Source of the DNA: Bradyrhizobium sp. LTSP885
GTDB taxonomy: Bacteria; Pseudomonadota; Alphaproteobacteria; Rhizobiales; Xanthobacteraceae
Direction of reading: 5' to 3'
NCBI RefSeq assembly: GCF_000938305.1
Contig: NZ_JYMT01000018.1
Span: 186,001 to 250,000 of the forward strand
DNA length: 64,000 nt
Shown here: positions 8,407 through 16,569 of the stretch, one piece after another
Numbering within the stretch: the stretch's first letter is position 1
Layout of the letters: each line of letters begins with the position of its first letter
Notes under the pieces: generated by a model
Seen by the model: the letters and a program-made list of their open reading frames with translations, nothing else
The model's database searches: none
What the model was told of the DNA's origin: nothing
Made by a program: the position numbers and the translations under genes

Positions 8407-9501
8407 ATGTCCGTCGAGTTCATCGGCTTCATCGCCAACAGCAATTCTTCCGAGACCGTCGTGCGTTCCGGCCCGGTGCTCGATCCGCCCTTTATCGAGA
8501 CCGTCGCGAAAGCCCATGAGCTCGCGGGCTTCGACCGTGCGCTGCTGGCGTTCCATTCGACCACGCCCGACGCGCTGCAGGTCGCGCAGCACGTGCTGAC
8601 CATCACCAAATCGCTGAAGGTGATGATTGCGCAGCGTCCGGGCTTCACCGCGCCGACGCTGCTGGCGCGCCAGCTTGCGACGCTGGACCAGTTCTATGGC
8701 GGTCGCGTCTCGCTCCACGTCATCACCGGCGGCAATGCCATCGAGCTGCGCCAGGACGGCAACACGCTCGACGACAAGGACGAGCGCTACGCCCGCACCG
8801 ACGAATTCCTCGATGTCGTCAGGCTGGAATGGACCAGCGAGAAGCCGTTCAACTACACCGGCAAATATTACAACGTCGAGAACGGCTTCTCGACGGTCAA
8901 GCCGCTGCAAAAGGGCGGTGTTTACACCTTTGTCGGCGGCGGCTCGGACGCGGCGATCGAGGTCGCGGGCAAGCACGCTGACACTTTCGCGTTGTGGGGA
9001 GAATCCTACGCGCAGGTGCGCGATGTCACCGCGCGGGTTCGGGCGGCTGCCGCAAAACATGGCCGGCCAACGCCGCGCTTCAGCCTGTCGGTGCGGCCGA
9101 TTCTTGCCGACACCGAGGAGAAGGCGTGGAAGAAGGCCGACGATATCCTCGAACGCGCCACCGCGTTGCAGGACCAGACAGGCTACCGCCGGCCCAACCA
9201 CGCTACCGATGGCGCCAAGCGGCTGCTCGCGCTGGCCGACCAGGGCACGCGTATCGACAAGCGGCTGTGGACCGAGATCGCCAAGCTCACCGGCGCCAAC
9301 AGTAACACCACAGCGCTGGTCGGTACGCCCGAGCAGGTCGCCGAGGTGTTCGGCGACTATTACGACCTCGGCGTCAGCCACTTCCTGATCCGCGGCTTCG
9401 ATCCGCTGGTCGATGCCATCGAGTATGGCCGCGAGCTGATCCCGCTGACCCGCAAGCTGATCGCTGCGCGTGACGAGCAGCGTGGGATTGCTGCCGAATG
9501 A
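8407..9501 (+). CDS. ssuD: LLM-class flavin-dependent monooxygenase, SsuD-like alkanesulfonate monooxygenase
   Basis: A 364-residue luciferase-like TIM-barrel protein. SsuD uses reduced FMN and oxygen to cleave sulfonates to aldehyde and sulfite. RPGFTAPTLLARQLATLD, then SLHVITGG and the YARTDEFLDVV block match SsuD closely, as does YTGKYYNVEN. The ATG at 8407 follows a GGAG; the frame is open further upstream but without family sequence. No flavin reductase (SsuE) gene is in view, so reduced FMN must come from elsewhere. The last 4 bases overlap the next gene. I use ssuD as a family symbol; the exact substrate is not proven. Confidence 0.86.
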   Translation: MSVEFIGFIANSNSSETVVRSGPVLDPPFIETVAKAHELAGFDRALLAFHSTTPDALQVAQHVLTITKSLKVMIAQRPGFTAPTLLARQLATLDQFYGGRVSLHVITGGNAIELRQDGNTLDDKDERYARTDEFLDVVRLEWTSEKPFNYTGKYYNVENGFSTVKPLQKGGVYTFVGGGSDAAIEVAGKHADTFALWGESYAQVRDVTARVRAAAAKHGRPTPRFSLSVRPILADTEEKAWKKADDILERATALQDQTGYRRPNHATDGAKRLLALADQGTRIDKRLWTEIAKLTGANSNTTALVGTPEQVAEVFGDYYDLGVSHFLIRGFDPLVDAIEYGRELIPLTRKLIAARDEQRGIAAE

Positions 9502-10439
9502 TCCGTCTCATTGTCGCGGCGGCGCTTGCATTCGCCGCCATCGACGTTGCCGCCGCGCAGACCACATTGCGCGTCGGCGACCAGAAGGGCAATTCGCAGG
9601 CCGCGATGGAAGCAGCCGGCATGCTCAAGGACGTCCCTTACAAGATCGAGTGGAAGGAGTTCGCCGCGGCGGCGCCGCTGCTGGAGGCGCTGGGCGCGGG
9701 TGCGATCGACACCGGGCTGGTCGGAGACGCGCCCTTCACCTTTGCCGCCGCCGCCAATGTCCCGGTCAAGGCGATCGCTGCCGTCAGGCAGTCGGGTGAG
9801 GGGCTCGCGATCGTGGTGCCGGAGAAGTCCGCGATCAAGAGTTTCGACGATCTGCGCGGCAAGAAGATCGCGACCGGCCGCGGTTCGATCGGCCATCAGC
9901 TGATCCTCGCCGCGCTGGAATCCAAGGGATGGCAGGCCAGCGACGTGCAGATCGTGTACCTCGCGCCGTCCGATGCCAAGGTCGCCTATTCGCAAGGCTC
10001 GGTCGACGCCTGGTCGACCTGGGAGCCCTATGTCAGCCAGGAAGAAGTGCTGTTCAAGTCGCGCCGCGTCATCACGGCCGAGGGCATCACGCCCGGCATC
10101 GGTTTCCAGGTGGCGACACCTGATGCGATCAAGGACAAGCGCGCGGAGCTTGAGGATTTCGTGCGCCGGCTCGCCGCCGCGCGCGCCTGGTCGCAGAACA
10201 ATGTCGGGAGCTACGCCGCGACCTGGGGCAGGCTGATGAACATCCCAACGGCGGTGCCGCTGAATTGGTTGGCGCGGGCAAAAATCCGCATCGTTCCGAT
10301 CGACGATGGTGTGGTGGCCGACGAGCAGAAGACCATCGATCTCTACGACCGCTCGGGCCTGATCCGGCAGAAGGTCAACGCCGCCGATATCGTTGACCGG
10401 TCGTTTGCCGACGCGGTCGTCAAGGGCGCGGGGCTTTAG
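9498..10439 (+). CDS. SsuA-like ABC substrate-binding protein
   Basis: A 313-residue secreted protein with a short signal peptide (MIRLIVAAALAFAAIDVAAA, likely cut before QTT). The mature start TLRVGDQKGNSQAAME and the EALGAGAIDTGLVGD segment are SsuA-like. It closes the operon and overlaps the ssuD-like gene by ATGA. It is a paralog of the protein at 2848-3843. Having the binding protein at the end of the operon while another opens it suggests that the importer accepts ligands from more than one binding protein. Confidence 0.9.
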   Translation: MIRLIVAAALAFAAIDVAAAQTTLRVGDQKGNSQAAMEAAGMLKDVPYKIEWKEFAAAAPLLEALGAGAIDTGLVGDAPFTFAAAANVPVKAIAAVRQSGEGLAIVVPEKSAIKSFDDLRGKKIATGRGSIGHQLILAALESKGWQASDVQIVYLAPSDAKVAYSQGSVDAWSTWEPYVSQEEVLFKSRRVITAEGITPGIGFQVATPDAIKDKRAELEDFVRRLAAARAWSQNNVGSYAATWGRLMNIPTAVPLNWLARAKIRIVPIDDGVVADEQKTIDLYDRSGLIRQKVNAADIVDRSFADAVVKGAGL

Positions 10440-10678
10440 CGCGGCCGCATAGGCGGTGCGCTCCCTCCCCCGCAAGCGGGAGAGGTGAAGACAACCCTCG
10501 CCGCTAACGAATCCGTGATCTCAGGATATCCGTTCGACGGGCGAGTGGTGCCCAGCAAGAATTTTCCCCGTTCCTTGCCTTGCGAAACCGCAACGTTGCT
10601 ATTTTCTCCGCGCCCTTGCCGGCTCCTCCCGCACCGCCAAAATCAAACAGCACCAACAATCGAGTCCGGGAGATCACC

Positions 10679-11524
10679 ATGGGCCTTCAAGAAACTCGCA
10701 TCGGGTCGCTGCCTTTCGTTACCGCTGAACTCAACTACCTCGCGCCAACGCCGGGCAAGCCGCGCACCTACGCCTTCGATCCGCCACCCGGCGAACCCAG
10801 ATCGACCGCGCTGCCCGAACCCCACAACGTCCTGATCTTCGACGGTCGCCTGATCGCCAACAATTTCTCGCTCGATCGCGAGGGCTTTGCGCTGGTCAGG
10901 CACCCGACCGCCGTCAAGGATTTCTACGACGACAATGAAGTTCGCAACGTCTACTATCCGGCCGTCGAAGCCTTCCTGAAGGCGACGCTGAAGGCCGACC
11001 GCGTCCTCATCTTCGATCACACCGTGCGCAAGCGTGTCGACGGCGCCGCCGATCTCCGTGGCGTCGGGCCGCGCCAGCCGGCGACCCGTGTCCATGTCGA
11101 CCAGACCGACATCTCCGGCCGCAACCGCGTGTTCGAGCACCTTCCTGACGAGGCCGAGGAGCTGGTGAAGGGCCGCGTCCAGGTGATCAATCTGTGGCGG
11201 CCGATCCGCGGGCCGTTGCGCGATTCACCGCTCGCGATGGCCGACGGCACGACAATTGAGCCCGGCGATCTCGTCGCCTCCGACCTGATCTATCCGAACC
11301 GCAGCGGCGAGACCTATTCGGTGAAGTACAACCCGAACCATCGCTGGTTCTACATCCCCGAGATGACGCCGGACGAGGCGATCCTGCTGAAATGCTACGA
11401 CTCGGCAACCGACGGACGTACGCGGTTTGGCCCGCACACGGCGTTCATCGATCCGACGACGCCTGCGGATGCGGCGCCGCGCGAAAGCATCGAGCTCAGG
11501 ACGCTGGTATTTCACAAGGCTTGA
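10679..11524 (+). CDS. CmcJ/NvfI family oxidoreductase (putative Fe(II)/2-oxoglutarate-type)
   Basis: A 281-residue cytoplasmic protein. Features that recall the CmcJ/NvfI/AsqJ-like group are HVDQT at 139-143, NLWRPI about 30 residues later, and the YNPNHRWFYIPEM block with a second histidine. The HxD plus distal His would be the metal triad of a double-stranded beta-helix dioxygenase. The ATG at 10679 has GGGAG upstream. It stands alone between the sulfonate operon and an MFS gene. Substrate unknown; family members act in beta-lactam, meroterpenoid and other specialised pathways, but most bacterial ones are uncharacterised. Confidence 0.78.
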   Translation: MGLQETRIGSLPFVTAELNYLAPTPGKPRTYAFDPPPGEPRSTALPEPHNVLIFDGRLIANNFSLDREGFALVRHPTAVKDFYDDNEVRNVYYPAVEAFLKATLKADRVLIFDHTVRKRVDGAADLRGVGPRQPATRVHVDQTDISGRNRVFEHLPDEAEELVKGRVQVINLWRPIRGPLRDSPLAMADGTTIEPGDLVASDLIYPNRSGETYSVKYNPNHRWFYIPEMTPDEAILLKCYDSATDGRTRFGPHTAFIDPTTPADAAPRESIELRTLVFHKA

Positions 11525-11529
11525 GGTTA

Positions 11530-11693
11530 CCTCGCCCCGCTTGCGGGGAGAGGTCGGATCGCCTCGAAGAGGCGATCCGAGTGAGGGGGTACAGGTCCAA
11601 CCTCCCTCGCAACTCGCGGAGGCAGCCCCTCACCCAACCCTCTAAGAGCGAGCTTCGCTCGTCTCGACCCCGTGAAGAACGGGGAGAGGGCTG
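11530..11693. repeat. Dispersed intergenic repeat (CCTCGCCCC...GGGGAGAGGG type)
   Basis: About 165 bases made of three hairpins: CCCCGC-TTG-CGGGG, GGATCGCCTC-GAAGA-GGCGATCC, and GAGCGA-GCT-TCGCTC. It ends in CGGGGAGAGGG. A longer relative lies at 52774-52944 and shorter relatives near 10465, 35580 and 40750. This family is non-coding and frequent in Bradyrhizobium and Rhodopseudomonas genomes. Confidence 0.7.
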
Positions 11694-11759
11694 CCAGATT
11701 GGCACCATCAGCCCAATAATGTTACGCCGACCACAAAGCGCTCAGGGAAGTGACGATTC

Positions 11760-13004
11760 GTGGACGGCGGAACGGCGACTGAAGACACGGGGATCAATCT
11801 CCGTACACTGATTTTTGCGCTGCTGGCATTGGCCTGCGGCCATATGCTGTCGACGCTGCTGCGGACGATCCCGGCGATCAGCCTCGACCTGATGGCGCAT
11901 GATTTCGGCACCTCGCCGCAGGCGCTGGCGAGCCTCACCTCGATCTATCACTTCTCTTTTGCCGCGGCCCAGGTTCCGGTCGGCGCCGCGCTGGACCGCT
12001 TCGGCGTACGGCCGGTGTCGCTGAGCCTGTTGGCCGGGACCGTGGTCGGAACGCTGGTCTCGGGGCTTGCGGTCGGGCCGGCGAGCTTCGTGCTCGGTCA
12101 GTTTCTGCTCGGCGTCGCCACTTCGGGCATGTTGATGTGCCCGATGACGCTCGCGGCCAAGCAGATGTCGGCGGCGAAGTTCGGCCTGTGGTCCGGCATG
12201 ATCCTGTCGATCGGCAATATCGGCATGCTGCTGTCGTCGAGCCCGCTCGCGTTCGTCGTCGACCAGTTCGGCTGGCGCGCCGGCTTCTGGATCTCGGCCG
12301 GATTCGGTGTTGCGGTGCTGATCGCCGTGTTCGCGCTGGTGCCGCGGCAGCCGGCCGCACATGCGGACGAGTCCTCACCTCTGCAGCAGATGACCGAGGT
12401 GTTGCGGCTCGGCCTGTCGCGTGGCCTGCGCGGGTTGATCGCGCTGTCGATGGTGTCGCTTGGCGCTTCGCTGGCGTTGCGCGGATTGTGGGGCGGGCCA
12501 TGGCTGATGGATGTGAAAGGCCTCAGCCGCATCGAGGCCGGCAATTTGCTCGGCCTGTTCACGCTGGCGATGATCGCGGGGCCAATCTGCATCGGCGCCT
12601 TCGATCGCAAATTCGGGCATCGCCGCACCGTTGTGGCGGCCGCGCACGCGCTTGCCGCGCTGCTGCTTGCGCTGATGGCGGCCGGCGCGCCGCATCTTCC
12701 GGTCTCCAACCTGTTCGGCGTCGCCGTGATGCCGCGGCAATATGATCTCGTGCTGCTGATCCTGATCGGGCTCACGACCTCGGCGCAGCCGCTGATCTTC
12801 GGCATGACGCGGCAGCTGGTCGACGCGCAGAACACCGGTAAGGCACTTTCCGCGGTCAATCTCGCCTTTTTCCTCGGCACGGCCTTGATGCAATCAATCA
12901 CTGCCGGCGTCGCGGCGCTGTTCGGACTGCCGGCGGTGTTGTTGTTCATGGCGGTCGCGCTGGTGATCGGGACCGTGCTGTTTCTGATCTACACCAAGGC
13001 GTAG
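11760..13004 (+). CDS. MFS transporter
   Basis: A 414-residue inner-membrane carrier with about 12 hydrophobic segments. The ALDRFGVRPVSL loop between helices 2 and 3 is the major-facilitator signature region, repeated in weaker form as FDRKFGHRRT in the second half. The start is a GTG at 11760 preceded by GGGAAG. No neighbouring enzyme points to a substrate: the upstream CmcJ-like gene is separated by a repeat, and the downstream genes are convergent. Confidence 0.87.
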   Translation: MDGGTATEDTGINLRTLIFALLALACGHMLSTLLRTIPAISLDLMAHDFGTSPQALASLTSIYHFSFAAAQVPVGAALDRFGVRPVSLSLLAGTVVGTLVSGLAVGPASFVLGQFLLGVATSGMLMCPMTLAAKQMSAAKFGLWSGMILSIGNIGMLLSSSPLAFVVDQFGWRAGFWISAGFGVAVLIAVFALVPRQPAAHADESSPLQQMTEVLRLGLSRGLRGLIALSMVSLGASLALRGLWGGPWLMDVKGLSRIEAGNLLGLFTLAMIAGPICIGAFDRKFGHRRTVVAAAHALAALLLALMAAGAPHLPVSNLFGVAVMPRQYDLVLLILIGLTTSAQPLIFGMTRQLVDAQNTGKALSAVNLAFFLGTALMQSITAGVAALFGLPAVLLFMAVALVIGTVLFLIYTKA

Positions 13005-13067
13005 AGCATGATCCGGAAAAGTGTGTAGCGGTTTTCCGAAGAGATCATGCTCAAACAAGAATCTAGA
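13004..13067. repeat. Short palindromic repeat at a convergent gene end
   Basis: GAGCATGAT at 13004-13012 pairs with ATCATGCTC at 13044-13052, with CGGAAAA/TTTTCCG inside. It starts at the last base of the MFS stop codon and reaches the end of the convergent anti-sigma gene, so it may terminate both. The trailing CAAACAAGAATCTAGA recurs at about 34402-34417, which places it in the same repeat family as the element there. Confidence 0.65.
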
Positions 13068-13827
13068 TCGTCTGCACCTGTTTGCGAACTTCGTTGGCAA
13101 GCGGTCTCAGCGATCCGGCTGCAGGTGGTCCCACGAGGCTATAGCCGACGCCATCGTCGGCCCAGGAGAAGCCGGCGACGCCGTCGCCTGACAGCGGCGC
13201 CATCGGCGCGTTCTGATCTGACGTCATCGGACGCGTCAGGACGACAAGCCGATCGCCCCGATCGTCGTCATACATGAACATCGCCGCGGGACCGTGCGCG
13301 GTCGGCACCACGCGTCCGCCCATGAAGCGATACCCTGACCTCGTCAGGTCAGGCAATTTGACCGGCCGACGCAGCCGGCTGGAGACCCAATCAGCGAGTT
13401 CGGTGTTGTCACGCAGCTCGACCGGCCGGGTGCGATCGGAGGCATAGACATTGTAGGACGCACTTGCCTCCTGGGCGAGCGCGGCAAGTCCGCCCGCCGG
13501 TATCGATGTCGCGCCACGGATCACCCATCCACCGAGACCGCCGATCGAGAGCAGCAGCATCGCCGCGATTGCCCAGCGGAACGACGAGGGGCGGCGGCGC
13601 CGGTTCTCGATCATCCTTGCAAGATTGAGCTGCGGCGGCAGCGGCTCCTCCGCAATCGGTGCCAGCGCCGAGCGCAACCAGGAGCGCTGGTCCGAGAAAG
13701 CAGCGATACGCTTTGCCACATCGGGATGGTTCTCCAGATAGGCGGCGACCTCGGCCTCGCGTTCGGGCTCGAGGGCATGATCGACATAGCCGTGCAGATC
13801 GTCTTCCGTGATGGGGCGATTGCTCAT
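13063..13827 (-). CDS. Anti-sigma factor (single-span membrane protein)
   Basis: A 254-residue protein. The N-terminal ITEDDLHGYVDHALEPE segment with a following helix is the sigma-binding zone of proteobacterial anti-sigma factors; no HxxxCxxC zinc motif is seen. A single membrane helix lies at about residues 80-100 (FRWAIAAMLLLSIGG). The rest is a periplasmic domain with FMYDDDRGDRLVVLTRPM. It should hold the ECF sigma factor inactive until a periplasmic signal is sensed. The start at 13827 overlaps the sigma gene stop by 4 bases, so it is coupled to its partner. The signal is unknown. Confidence 0.88.
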   Translation of the reverse strand: MSNRPITEDDLHGYVDHALEPEREAEVAAYLENHPDVAKRIAAFSDQRSWLRSALAPIAEEPLPPQLNLARMIENRRRRPSSFRWAIAAMLLLSIGGLGGWVIRGATSIPAGGLAALAQEASASYNVYASDRTRPVELRDNTELADWVSSRLRRPVKLPDLTRSGYRFMGGRVVPTAHGPAAMFMYDDDRGDRLVVLTRPMTSDQNAPMAPLSGDGVAGFSWADDGVGYSLVGPPAAGSLRPLANEVRKQVQTI

Positions 13828-14354
13828 GGGTTGCTCCGCAACCGCACGACGTTCCCTATTGGGTTGTCCGCGGGCTTCTCGATTTCCTGCTGCAACCGCT
13901 CGCGGGCGCGAGACAGTCGCGACATGACGGTGCCGACGGGAATGTTGAGCACTTTGGCGGCCTCCGCATAGGTCAGGTCTTCGACGGCGATCAGCAGCAG
14001 TACGGCGCGTTGCTCGTCGGGAAGCCTGGCGAGTTTTCCGAGCGCTTCCTGATAGATCATCGTCTGTTCCTGCACTGCGTTCTGTCCGATCTCGTGCTCG
14101 TTCGCCTCGTCGATAGTGACGTGTTGGCCGCGCGTCGCCGTGCGACGAAACTGGGTGACGGCCAGATTGTGCAGGATCGCGAACAGCCAGGACCGGAGAT
14201 TGCCGTCCTCGCGGCGCTGATCCCAGCGACTGACGGCGCGCTCCAGGCAGTCCTGCACCAGATCGTCGGCCGCCGCGTGGTTGCGGACCAGCGCGCGCGC
14301 ATAGCGGCGCAACGCTGGAATCAACGGCTCGATCTGGCGCAGCATGTCGCTCAC
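13824..14354 (-). CDS. ECF-type RNA polymerase sigma factor
   Basis: A 176-residue sigma-70 family protein with only regions 2 and 4. Region 2 shows ADDLVQDCLERA (about 29-40) and LRSWLFAILHNLA. Region 4 shows LTYAEAAKVLNIPVGTVMSR followed by SRARERL. These proteins direct transcription at GGAA..CGT-type promoters. It overlaps the beta-propeller gene upstream and the anti-sigma gene downstream by 4 bases each. A candidate autoregulated promoter lies at 16379-16403. Confidence 0.92.
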   Translation of the reverse strand: MSDMLRQIEPLIPALRRYARALVRNHAAADDLVQDCLERAVSRWDQRREDGNLRSWLFAILHNLAVTQFRRTATRGQHVTIDEANEHEIGQNAVQEQTMIYQEALGKLARLPDEQRAVLLLIAVEDLTYAEAAKVLNIPVGTVMSRLSRARERLQQEIEKPADNPIGNVVRLRSNP

Positions 14355-15811
14355 GGCGTCTGGACCTGCACCGCCGCGCCGAACTTCGACGGCTCGCCGG
14401 GGGCAATGACGAGGTAGCGCCGTTCGGCCTTGGTCGCGCTTTGCACGATCTGCCTGATCGGCCCTGTCGCGTCGACGATCGCGGAGCCCGCAGGGTTGGT
14501 CATGAAGGCTGCCAGCGGCTGCACCGTGCCACTGCCGTCGGCCTTGTCGGCCAGCGCAAGGACATAACGCTGCTTCGGCTCAAGGCCGGTGACGGAGGCC
14601 TGCAGAACCTGGATCAAGCCCTGATCGAACAGGGACACGCTGGTCGGCGGCTTGTCGCCCTTGGCCGCCTTCTTCGGTGCGAGCATGAGGTGGGCGACCT
14701 GACCGGCGACGCCGAGGGGTTGCAGGTTCGCCCGGTCGTCCGGATTGGGCGCGGCCTCCGGCACATAGGCGATCGCCTGCGGCGCCTGGCCGATCGGGAT
14801 GTTGGCAATCACTCTGTTGGTCGCGGTGTCGATCGCGGCGAGCGCGTCGCCATTCTCCAGCCCGACATAGATCCGCGTGCCGTCGCCGGACGGCCAGATG
14901 CCATGCGGCAGGTTGCCCACGGGAATGGTGGTTACTTGCGAGAAGTCGTCGGTCCTGAAAACCTTGACCTCGTTGGTGCCGCCGATCGTGACGTAGGCGA
15001 AGGTCCCCTTGGGAGTCCTGGCGAAATTGACGTGGTTGGTAATCGGGCCGGTGTCGATCGTCTTGATCGGGTTGAATGGCGGCTTGGCGTTGAACACCTG
15101 GGTCTTGCCGATATCCTTCAGCGTGAACCACACCTGCTCGCCATCGGGCGTCGCCGCGATGTTCGGGCAGAACGGGCTCTCCTGCTTCACTTTCGCAATG
15201 ATCTGATGATCGGCGACCGAGACCACATCGACTTCCGGATTGAACGAGGAGCAGATGTAGCCGTATTTTCCGTCGGGAGAGAAGATCTGCATACCGGGGC
15301 CGGGCGGCACCTCGATGCGCATCGTTTCCTTGAAACTCGCGGCGTCGATCACCGAGATGTAGTTCTCGCCGCGCACGGTGACCCAGATCTCCTTGCCATC
15401 GGGCGTGAAGAAGGCCTCATGTGGCGAACGTCCGACATAGGTGACGTGCTTGACTGAATTTGTCGTCGTGTCGATGAAGGTCACCGAGTTCGAGCCGATC
15501 GAGACGACCGCAAGGGTGTGGTGGTCGGGCGAATAGCCCATGCCGTGGACCAGCACCTGTCCCTTGTAGAGCGGACTGAAATTGCCGGGCTGCGGATCGC
15601 CCAGCCTGATGACGCCGAGCAGCTTGTTGTCGACGGGATCGGTGACGGACACGGTGTTGGAGAATTGCTCGGCCGCATAGACGCGGTCGTGATGGCTGAT
15701 CGGAATATCGGATGAGGCGGCCGCGCCGGGCGCCTGGCCAGCGAAGGCGGATGTCGATATCGCGATCACGGTCGTGGCCAGCAGGCCCTTCAGAAATTGG
15801 CTATTCATCAC
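14351..15811 (-). CDS. Secreted YVTN-type beta-propeller protein
   Basis: A 486-residue protein with a signal peptide (MMNSQFLKGLLATTVIAIS.., cut near AFA). The body is a seven-blade-like propeller built of repeats such as YVGRSPHEAFFTPDGKEIWV, GKYGYICSSF and GDGTRIYVGLENGDALAAID, as in YVTN/cytochrome-D1-like proteins. The last about 120 residues form a separate domain (SVSLFDQGLIQVLQASVTGL onward) that recalls a fasciclin-free, anchor-like beta domain I cannot name. It may act as the periplasmic sensor or effector of the sigma/anti-sigma pair that follows with 4-base overlaps. Confidence 0.82.
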   Translation of the reverse strand: MMNSQFLKGLLATTVIAISTSAFAGQAPGAAASSDIPISHHDRVYAAEQFSNTVSVTDPVDNKLLGVIRLGDPQPGNFSPLYKGQVLVHGMGYSPDHHTLAVVSIGSNSVTFIDTTTNSVKHVTYVGRSPHEAFFTPDGKEIWVTVRGENYISVIDAASFKETMRIEVPPGPGMQIFSPDGKYGYICSSFNPEVDVVSVADHQIIAKVKQESPFCPNIAATPDGEQVWFTLKDIGKTQVFNAKPPFNPIKTIDTGPITNHVNFARTPKGTFAYVTIGGTNEVKVFRTDDFSQVTTIPVGNLPHGIWPSGDGTRIYVGLENGDALAAIDTATNRVIANIPIGQAPQAIAYVPEAAPNPDDRANLQPLGVAGQVAHLMLAPKKAAKGDKPPTSVSLFDQGLIQVLQASVTGLEPKQRYVLALADKADGSGTVQPLAAFMTNPAGSAIVDATGPIRQIVQSATKAERRYLVIAPGEPSKFGAAVQVQTP

Positions 15812-16284
15812 TTGGTCTCCGGCATCTTCATGTCGTGGGACATGTTCATGTGATCTTGAGTGGCGACAGCTGGATTGGCTTGCGTCGGGGCGGGCGCGGA
15901 TGCCGTGACCTGTTCGCCGATCGCGAGCTTCATCGCCGCGATCTCCTGCATCTGGTCGACGATGATCTCCTGCGCGATGCGGCGGAGCTGCTCGTTCTTG
16001 CCGTAACGGAGCTCGATCACGGCCATGTCGATCGCACCCTGATGATGTGGCGTCATCATCGCGACGAAGTCGCGGTCGATGTCGCCGCTCGGCTTGGCGG
16101 CCATGTCGTTCATCATCCTGGTCATCGCGGTATCGTTCTCGGCGAGGAACGCCTTTTCATCGGCCGCCTGGGCCGGCTGATGCGCGTCTTGTGCTGATAC
16201 CACCGGGGAGACGGCAAGGACGAACAGGACACGCATGCCGAGCAGCGCGGCATTGATGCCGGGTCTGAAAAGTCGCGGGATCAT
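15808..16284 (-). CDS. DUF305 domain-containing secreted protein (putative metal-binding)
   Basis: A 158-residue protein with an N-terminal signal (hydrophobic AALLGMRVLFVLAVSPVVSA, cut before QDA). The DUF305 core carries MTPHHQGAIDMA and the DQMQEIAAMKLAIGEQ helix; the C-terminal tail is Met/His-rich (DHMNMSHDMKMPE), a pattern that favours copper binding. The ATG at 16284 is chosen for AGGGTG upstream; a start five codons earlier (16299) is possible. It is the first gene of a four-gene unit (DUF305, propeller, sigma, anti-sigma) whose members all overlap by ATGA-type junctions, suggesting a metal- or redox-stress response. Confidence 0.84.
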   Translation of the reverse strand: MIPRLFRPGINAALLGMRVLFVLAVSPVVSAQDAHQPAQAADEKAFLAENDTAMTRMMNDMAAKPSGDIDRDFVAMMTPHHQGAIDMAVIELRYGKNEQLRRIAQEIIVDQMQEIAAMKLAIGEQVTASAPAPTQANPAVATQDHMNMSHDMKMPETK

Positions 16285-16378
16285 CACGTGCACCCTCATT
16301 ATCCGGGATTTCAGCGCGATACGGCTTCGGCCGGTCCGCGCGAGCCGTTTTGCCTGAGCAATTGGCTTGTAGGCGTGG

Positions 16379-16403
16379 GACGCAGAGCAGGAAGTTCTAT
16401 TCC
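16379..16403 (-). promoter_or_regulatory. Candidate ECF-sigma promoter for the DUF305-sigma operon
   Basis: On the minus strand GGAAT (16403-16399) is followed after 16 bases by CGTC (16382-16379). This matches the general GGAA(C/T)-N16-17-CGT(C/T) form of ECF promoters. It lies about 95 bases before the DUF305 start. Autoregulation by the sigma factor of the operon is inferred, not shown. Confidence 0.4.
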
Positions 16404-16569
16404 GAAGGCCGCCGATTTTACCGATCACGACTTGCTGATCGATCGACCGCCCCAAGCCGAGGCGCCGGTTTGCGATCCGGAAACCTCTGGGTATAAGGAG
16501 TGAATTCAGGTTCCGATCGTCCGGTTCCCTGACCTCCATTCGCGCATCCCGTGCGCCAACAAGGCAAAG

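Noticed and set aside
13828..14406. Upstream extension of the anti-sigma frame
   Set aside because: It overlaps the sigma factor gene in another frame; the 4-base coupled start at 13827 is far more likely.
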